A DNA stretch of 6,161 nucleotides from assembly GCA_014378225.1 (NCBI GenBank), contig JACMOA010000274.1, positions 1 through 6,161 of the forward strand, written 5' to 3'. This document shows positions 1 through 3,343 of the stretch, one piece after another. The translations under genes and the position numbers were made by a program. Under the pieces are notes generated by a model. That model was not told the DNA's origin, searched no databases, and was given only the letters and a program-made list of their open reading frames with translations. Origin of the DNA: Deinococcales bacterium (lineage in GTDB: Bacteria > Deinococcota > Deinococci > Deinococcales > Deinococcaceae). Positions within the stretch are counted from its first letter, which is position 1, and the number at the start of each line of letters is the position of its first letter.

Positions 1-46
1 ATAGCCCGCTAGGCCCGATAGGCGAGCAGGCGGTCTGGCCCGTGAA

Positions 47-168
47 GTGCCGTTCAGACCAAGACGCCCGGAATGTGCCGATCTGCTCAAGACGTGCCGC
101 TTTGTCCAAGACAGTGCCGCTTTGTCCAAGACGCGGCGAGGCCCGATGGGTGCCGTTTTCGCCAAGAC
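47..168 (+). repeat. Array of five 19-bp repeats, GTGCCG-N7-CAAGAC
   Basis: Five units of identical length lie at 47-65, 75-93, 94-112, 114-132 and 150-168. Each has invariant GTGCCG and CAAGAC arms around a 7-base centre (TTCAGAC, ATCTGCT, CTTTGTC, CTTTGTC, TTTTCGC). Gaps between units are 9, 0, 1 and 17 bases, so this is not a CRISPR array. The arms are not complementary to each other. The last unit ends 17 bases before the ATG of the ferredoxin-like gene, so the array occupies its whole visible upstream region. A further unit lies inverted at 2249-2267. AGGCCCGAT also occurs twice, at 11-19 and 139-147. No gene is visible in 1-185. The units could be clustered protein-binding sites or a dispersed intergenic repeat family; the sequence does not decide between them. 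Confidence 0.85.
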
Positions 169-179
169 AGCGCTAGACT
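150..179 (+). promoter_or_regulatory. Candidate leaderless promoter of the ferredoxin-like gene
   Basis: TAGACT at 174-179 resembles a -10 box (TANNNT) and ends 6 nt before the ATG at 186. No SD-like purine run precedes that ATG (CCCC lies directly upstream), which fits a leaderless transcript, a common arrangement in Deinococcota. No good -35 hexamer is seen. The position 18 bases upstream of the -10 falls on GTGCCG of the fifth 19-bp repeat. If the promoter is real, a protein bound to the repeat array may help recruit polymerase; that is inference. Confidence 0.4.
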
Positions 180-185
180 ATCCCC

Positions 186-1298
186 ATGTCCCTGATCGGC
201 AATCTGCTTGAAGGTTTTCTCAACGTCACCGAGGTGAGGCCGCGTTTCACCGGGCCGCGCTGTCTGGTGGAGCGTTACGCGGTGGGCGGCTGTGATGCCT
301 GCGCGAGCGCCTGTCCCCACGAGGCTGTGACCATTGACCTGGAAAGGGCCAGTGTGGAAATTTCGGACACCGCCTGCACTGGCTGCGGTTTGTGCGTGGC
401 GGTGTGTCCGTCCGGGGCGCTCGAGTACGATGTGGAGGGAGCGCTGGCGGCGCTCAAGCGTCAGGGGGACACCGCACGGCTGGCCTGTTCCAAAGCTGAA
501 TCGGACGCGTCTACATTGCACTGTCTGGCCCGCCTTACGCCCAGCCATTTGATGGCGGCGGCGGCCTGGAATAAGGATGTGACCCTCGAGCGGGGAGACT
601 GCGGAACCTGTCCCATCGGCGCGAACCTGCAAAAAGAGTTCCCGCAAGGCTGGAACGTGCCGGATATGCTCGAGGATACGCTCGAGGAGGCCCGAAAATA
701 CCGTGAAGCGTCGGGTGGCGGCGTAAACGCACGGGTAGTGCAAATTCTGCCGGGAGAAGGTAAAAAAGGTGGTGGTGAGCGGGTCTCGAGGCGCGGCGCG
801 TTTGCATCACTTTTTTCAAGCGCAAGGCAGGTAGCAGCAGACCTGATTCCCGAAAAACCCTTGCCCTTTGTGGACTGGTCCAACCCTAAAGAGCACGTTC
901 CTGGCGAGTGGCAGTGGCGCTTCAAGGCTTTGAAACCGCGTCCAGAGCCGCAAACTCCTACTTTTTGGCCCTCTCCTGTGGTAGACCATTCTTGCATTTT
1001 GTGTCCGGTGTGCATGAACGTGTGTCCCACCGAAGCCATCAAGCGTGAGATTCTGCCGGATGGAGGGTTCGAGGTGCTGCTCGAGTTGAGCGCCTGCACG
1101 GGTTGCAACGCCTGCGTCGCCTCCTGTCCACCCAGCGCCATGACCCTCGAGCCGTACCGTCCTTACTCAGATTTTGCCGAACCCATTTTGCTGTTCTCGA
1201 GCGAGATTAAGGAGGAATCTGTACAGAAAGAGGCTCGAGTGGAAGAGGAGTATGAGGAAAGGAGCATCTGGGATGGCTCGAGGGGGAGTGGGGAGTAG
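186..1298 (+). CDS. Multi-cluster [4Fe-4S] ferredoxin-like electron-transfer protein
   Basis: This is a 370-aa soluble protein, with no signal peptide or membrane segment, built from two dicluster ferredoxin modules. The N-terminal module has C36-x2-C39-x3-C43-P, where the usual first cysteine is absent and C26, ten residues before C36, probably replaces it. It is followed by a full C64-x2-C67-x2-C70-x3-C74-P. A central part (about 95-150) has C101, C113 and a C139-G-T-C142 pair that could hold a further metal site. The C-terminal module has C270-x2-C273-x2-C276-x3-C280-P and C304-x2-C307-x2-C310-x3-C314-P. The role is therefore most likely intracellular electron transfer between redox enzymes; the partner is not encoded here. 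The tail after about residue 340 is acidic and low in complexity. The ATG at 186 is chosen because homologous-looking sequence begins at once (MSLIGNLLEG); it has no SD. The gene holds ten CTCGAG sites in all three frames (read as LE, S-S/S-R and A-R). The neighbours do not identify a pathway. Confidence 0.9.
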   Translation: MSLIGNLLEGFLNVTEVRPRFTGPRCLVERYAVGGCDACASACPHEAVTIDLERASVEISDTACTGCGLCVAVCPSGALEYDVEGALAALKRQGDTARLACSKAESDASTLHCLARLTPSHLMAAAAWNKDVTLERGDCGTCPIGANLQKEFPQGWNVPDMLEDTLEEARKYREASGGGVNARVVQILPGEGKKGGGERVSRRGAFASLFSSARQVAADLIPEKPLPFVDWSNPKEHVPGEWQWRFKALKPRPEPQTPTFWPSPVVDHSCILCPVCMNVCPTEAIKREILPDGGFEVLLELSACTGCNACVASCPPSAMTLEPYRPYSDFAEPILLFSSEIKEESVQKEARVEEEYEERSIWDGSRGSGE

Positions 1299-1300
1299 TT

Positions 1301-1331
1301 GGTTTTCGGTGATTGGCTTTCAGTTTTCGGT
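1301..1331 (+). repeat. Short imperfect direct repeat after the ferredoxin-like gene
   Basis: GTTTTCGGT occurs at 1302-1310 and again 21 bases later at 1323-1331, with TTGG and CAG/TAG-rich linkers between. It starts two bases after the stop codon of the ferredoxin-like gene. It resembles the low-complexity TTTTCGGT/TTTCAG intergenic repeats seen in many bacterial genomes. No hairpin with a T-tract is present, so it is not a convincing terminator. Confidence 0.4.
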
Positions 1332-1367
1332 TGGGACAGTTTGCCAGGTGAGCTTGAAGCTCGAGGG

Positions 1368-1399
1368 TTGACAAAAACTCAAGTTCTGGAATGAATAAT
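1368..1399 (+). promoter_or_regulatory. Candidate promoter upstream of leader ORF and GNAT gene
   Basis: A perfect -35 TTGACA lies at 1368-1373. The AT-rich stretch after it offers AATAAT at 1394-1399 (spacing 20, long) or ATGAAT at 1391-1396 (spacing 17, weaker match). Either would give a 5' leader of roughly 75 nt before the small ORF at 1480. CTCGAG sites lie on both sides (from 1360 and from 1406). An AGGAGG at 1414-1419 has no ATG, GTG or TTG at a useful distance. Confidence 0.4.
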
Positions 1400-1450
1400 C
1401 TAAAGCTCGAGCGAGGAGGACGATAGAACCCACACCCTGTCAAATTGGAG

Positions 1451-1472
1451 CCTTTAGAAAAACCAAAAGGGG
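1451..1472 (+). promoter_or_regulatory. SD of the small leader ORF, with possible masking hairpin
   Basis: AAGGGG at 1467-1472 lies 7 nt before the ATG at 1480 and is the only convincing SD between the ferredoxin-like gene and the GNAT gene. CCTTT at 1451-1455 could pair with AAAGG at 1466-1470, partly hiding the SD. The stem is only 5 bp with a 10-nt loop, so the hairpin is weak evidence; the SD itself is clear. Confidence 0.45.
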
Positions 1473-1479
1473 AACAAAT

Positions 1480-1536
1480 ATGAACCTACGACAACGCGCT
1501 TGCACAGAGCTGTTTGCTCATCGCTACTCATGCTGA
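1480..1536 (+). CDS. Possible 18-aa leader peptide overlapping the GNAT start
   Basis: ATG at 1480 opens an 18-codon frame (MNLRQRACTELFAHRYSC) that ends at TGA 1534-1536. It has a good SD (AAGGGG, 7-nt spacing), whereas the GNAT ATG at 1530 has none. The frame overlaps that ATG by 7 nt (ATGCTGA), a layout typical of translational coupling, so ribosomes ending the leader could restart at 1530. The peptide is not strongly enriched in one amino acid, so a classical attenuation leader is not indicated. Alternatives are a chance ORF, or a frameshift that separates an older N-terminus from the GNAT frame. Confidence 0.35.
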   Translation: MNLRQRACTELFAHRYSC

Positions 1537-2213
1537 CCCTTCGTTCCATCACCAACCCACAGGACCCGGCCCTCGAGCGTCTGGGGCGGCTTCAAAATGC
1601 GGTTTATGCCGACCCAAACATGTTGATTCCGGCTTCCATGTTTGGGCAACTCATCCAGTGGAGCTTTCCTGAACGACAGAATTTTATCGTGGTGGCCGAG
1701 AAAGAAGGGGACGTTTTGGGAGGCGCAGTCTTTCACCTGTTTGCCGAGGTGGGCGCGGGCTTCTCGAGCTTTCTGGGGGTTTCGCTGGCCGCGCAGGGTC
1801 AGGGGGTCTCGAGCAAACTGCACCATTTCCGCTGGCAAACGCTCGAGGACGCTTTAAAACGCGAACCAGAGGGGCTTTTTATAGATGTGGTCAACCCAGC
1901 CCGCATGAGTGCCACTGAATTCGAGGCCGAAGAAAAAGTAGGCTCGAGTCCGCTGCGCCGCCGACGGGTGTTTAACCATTTAGGCTTCAAGCAGGTGAAT
2001 GTCGAGTACGTTCAACCCTCGAGTCCACCCATCACCAATATGGATTTGCTGTTCTACAGCCCCGCCAGACCCTCGAGTATTCCCACGGATTTAGTGGTGG
2101 ACACCATGAAGGTGTACTGGCAACCGTGGCTAGGTGAAGAAAAATCCGCTCGAGCCGCCGAAGAACTACGGGCCAGAGCGGGTGGAGATGTGCTCGAGTT
2201 GATTGACCCCTAA
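1530..2213 (+). CDS. GNAT-family N-acetyltransferase
   Basis: This is a 227-aa protein with the GNAT fold signature. Strands around 52-70 (FIVVAEKEG, VLGGAVFHL) lead to motif A, FLGVSLAAQGQGVSSKL (about 81-97), whose Q-x-x-G-x pattern forms the acetyl-CoA pyrophosphate loop. The later RRRRVFNHLGF (143-153) matches the conserved arginine-rich/LGF element near the C-terminal end of the acyltransferase core, followed by a V-E-Y-V-Q-P strand. Such enzymes transfer an acetyl group from acetyl-CoA to an amine; the substrate cannot be told from sequence. The ATG at 1530 is preferred because the family-like sequence starts there (MLTLRSITNP) and because it overlaps the stop of the leader ORF. A TTG at 1500 would add ten unconvincing residues. 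The gene holds nine CTCGAG sites in 684 bp, the densest in the window, mostly read as Ser-Ser or Leu-Glu. Confidence 0.85.
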   Translation: MLTLRSITNPQDPALERLGRLQNAVYADPNMLIPASMFGQLIQWSFPERQNFIVVAEKEGDVLGGAVFHLFAEVGAGFSSFLGVSLAAQGQGVSSKLHHFRWQTLEDALKREPEGLFIDVVNPARMSATEFEAEEKVGSSPLRRRRVFNHLGFKQVNVEYVQPSSPPITNMDLLFYSPARPSSIPTDLVVDTMKVYWQPWLGEEKSARAAEELRARAGGDVLELIDP

Positions 2214-2219
2214 AAATAG

Positions 2220-2234
2220 ACTTCTTTCAGAAGT
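2220..2234 (+). terminator. Hairpin just after the GNAT stop codon
   Basis: ACTTCT at 2220-2225 and AGAAGT at 2229-2234 form a perfect 6-bp stem with a TTC loop, starting 7 nt after the TAA. There is no T-tract behind it and the stem is AT-rich, so it is at best a weak terminator or an mRNA 3'-end structure. Confidence 0.25.
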
Positions 2235-2241
2235 GGCAATG

Positions 2242-2286
2242 AGCGATTGTCTTGGCGAAAGCGGCACGTCTTGGGCCTCGCCGTGA
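2242..2286 (-). repeat. Inverted copy of the 19-bp repeat and its flanking block
   Basis: On the minus strand, 2249-2267 reads GTGCCG-CTTTCGC-CAAGAC, a sixth exact-length unit of the family at 47-168. The similarity is wider than the unit. CGGCGAGGCCC, then five bases, then the repeat, then a CGCT element appears both at 134-173 (+) and at 2283-2242 (-), with the same spacing except for one base near the end. A degenerate further unit may occupy 2268-2286. The two copies face each other and bracket the ferredoxin-like and GNAT genes. Confidence 0.75.
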
Positions 2287-2375
2287 GTGATGTCTGACAC
2301 GCCTTACCCTTCATAGAATTTGGATTTATCAAAGAGGCTAAATGTAAGTCGGTCCTACACATCCCCTGAACTCTA

Positions 2376-2400
2376 CTCATTGCTCATTGCTCATAACTCA
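2376..2400 (+). repeat. CTCATTG heptad repeat reaching into the trhA stop codon
   Basis: CTCATTG occurs at 2376-2382 and 2383-2389, then CTCATAA at 2390-2396 and CTCA at 2397-2400. The last TCA (2398-2400) is the TGA stop codon of the minus-strand TrhA-like gene. The rest of 2287-2375 shows no gene, hairpin or other repeat. A loosely related CTCATCGCTACTCATG string occurs at the GNAT start (1517-1532). Confidence 0.5.
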
Positions 2401-3054
2401 AGCTTTGAGTGGAATCAAGTGCAGCACCATAATGAAATGGGCGCTCGAGCCACCCAGCACAAACAGGTGCCAGATTTCGTGGAACCCAAATACTCCGGGA
2501 ACCGGGTTAAGGCGCTTGGTACCGTAAATAATGCCGCCTATGGTGTAGATTACGCCGCCCAGCACCAACCAGAACAGCACGTCCCAGCGCTGTGCGGTCC
2601 ACAGGCTTGGCACGATAAACACCGCCATCCAACCCATGCCCAGATAAATCAGGGTAGAAATCCAGCGCGGCATTTTCATGGTCCATAACTTGAGTCCGAT
2701 ACCGGAAAGCGCCAGGGTCCACACGACGATGAGCAGAACTGCACGCAAAGTCCCGGAGGTAGCTAACAGCAGCAGTGGGGTAAAACTGCCTGCAATCATC
2801 AAAAAAATAGCGCTGTGGTCCATCTTGCGTAGGCGCTCGAGCACCAGTGGAGACCCCTTGAAGCTGTGGTAGGTTGCGCTCGAGACGTAGAGAGAGAGGG
2901 TACACAGCCCAAAAATCAGGAAGGGCCACGGCGAAACCCCAAAGCGTCCGGCCAGATACAGCAGCACCCCCAGGATAATCAGCGTTTTGAGTGCGCCGAA
3001 CCAGTGGGTGAGGCTGTTGATGGGTTCTCTAAAAAGGTTCCAGAACGGACGCAT
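2398..3054 (-). CDS. trhA: TrhA / hemolysin III family (PAQR) membrane protein
   Basis: This is a 218-aa integral membrane protein with about seven hydrophobic segments (roughly 20-37, 43-60, 82-98, 104-122, 131-150, 159-177, 194-212), the usual length for the family. All hallmark motifs are present: EPINSLTHWFGA (10-21), SSATYHSF (58-65), MDHSAIFLMIAGSFTP (78-93) and HEIWHLFVLGGSSAHF (192-207). H63, D79, H192 and H196 correspond to the metal-site residues of PAQR receptors, which are related to adiponectin receptors. Bacterial members have been linked to membrane homeostasis and, in Bacillus cereus, to haemolysis; the exact activity is unsettled. The start at 3054 is chosen over the longer open frame (to 3255) because it has an AGGAG SD six bases upstream and begins just before the first family motif. 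The gene is convergent with the GNAT gene and downstream of, but terminator-separated from, the DUF11 gene. Confidence 0.92.
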   Translation of the reverse strand: MRPFWNLFREPINSLTHWFGALKTLIILGVLLYLAGRFGVSPWPFLIFGLCTLSLYVSSATYHSFKGSPLVLERLRKMDHSAIFLMIAGSFTPLLLLATSGTLRAVLLIVVWTLALSGIGLKLWTMKMPRWISTLIYLGMGWMAVFIVPSLWTAQRWDVLFWLVLGGVIYTIGGIIYGTKRLNPVPGVFGFHEIWHLFVLGGSSAHFIMVLHLIPLKA

Positions 3055-3060
3055 GGGATT

Positions 3061-3065
3061 CTCCT
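3061..3065 (-). promoter_or_regulatory. Shine-Dalgarno site that fixes the trhA start
   Basis: On the minus strand AGGAG is followed by AGAATCCC-type spacing of six bases to the ATG at 3054-3052. No in-frame start further upstream in the open frame has a comparable site. Confidence 0.75.
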
Positions 3066-3111
3066 GAGGGTGCTGCACTCGAGCCTGTCCTTGAGACGTG
3101 ACCTCGAGACA

Positions 3112-3150
3112 GTTAAGTTTAACCCACTGGTCAAAGAATTGTAGTGACCA
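3112..3150 (-). promoter_or_regulatory. Candidate trhA promoter/operator with two inverted repeats
   Basis: TGGTCA (3128-3133) and TGACCA (3145-3150) form a perfect inverted repeat with an 11-base spacer. On the minus strand the spacer contains TACAAT (3143-3138), a good -10 match. The -35 position is poor (near a CTCGAG site at 3158), so if it is a promoter it may need an activator, or the repeat may be a repressor site. A second small palindrome, GTTAA-GT-TTAAC, lies at 3112-3123, between this and the start codon. This is inference from layout; no regulator gene is present in the window. Confidence 0.35.
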
Positions 3151-3193
3151 AAGACTGCTCGAGCGGTACATGAAGATTTGGAGAAAGCAACAG

Positions 3194-3223
3194 AAAAAGC
3201 CACCTCTTTTGAGATGGTTTTTT
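3194..3223. terminator. Bidirectional intrinsic terminator
   Basis: CCACCTC (3200-3206) and GAGATGG (3211-3217) form a 7-bp stem with one G-T pair and a four-base TTTT/AAAA loop. Six T follow on the plus strand (3218-3223), and five A precede (3194-3198), giving a T-tract on the minus strand. On the minus strand it lies about 120 bases after the stop of the DUF11 gene and ends that transcript before trhA. There is no plus-strand gene to its left within reach. Confidence 0.75.
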
Positions 3224-3343
3224 CCGGGCTTCACATCTTGTATTTTTCGTGTCACATAACCATCACCTCACTTTTCTAGACACTGGGGCTTTCAGGGCGT
3301 GTGGTCGCAGTCGGAACGGTTCCGGCTCGAGGGGAAGTTGGAT

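Noticed and set aside
47..168. CRISPR array
   Set aside because: The gaps between units are 0 to 17 bases and the variable part lies inside a 19-bp unit; no spacer-like segments of constant length.
87..743. 218-aa minus-strand open frame over the repeat array and the ferredoxin-like gene
   Set aside because: It is antisense to clear ferredoxin cysteine motifs, and its C-terminal end is translated 19-bp repeats; no recognisable domain.
461..1141. 226-aa minus-strand open frame
   Set aside because: Antisense shadow of the ferredoxin-like gene with no domain and no SD-supported start.
186..2213. Ferredoxin-like and GNAT genes as one functional operon
   Set aside because: A 231-base gap with its own promoter candidate separates them, and no shared pathway is evident.
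3055..3255. 67-residue N-terminal extension of the TrhA-like frame
   Set aside because: It crosses the terminator and the candidate promoter, has no family similarity, and the ATG at 3054 has a good SD.
3313..3323. GGAAC-G-GTTCC palindrome after the DUF11 stop as a terminator
   Set aside because: Short stem with a minimal loop and no T-tract; the hairpin at 3194-3223 is far better.
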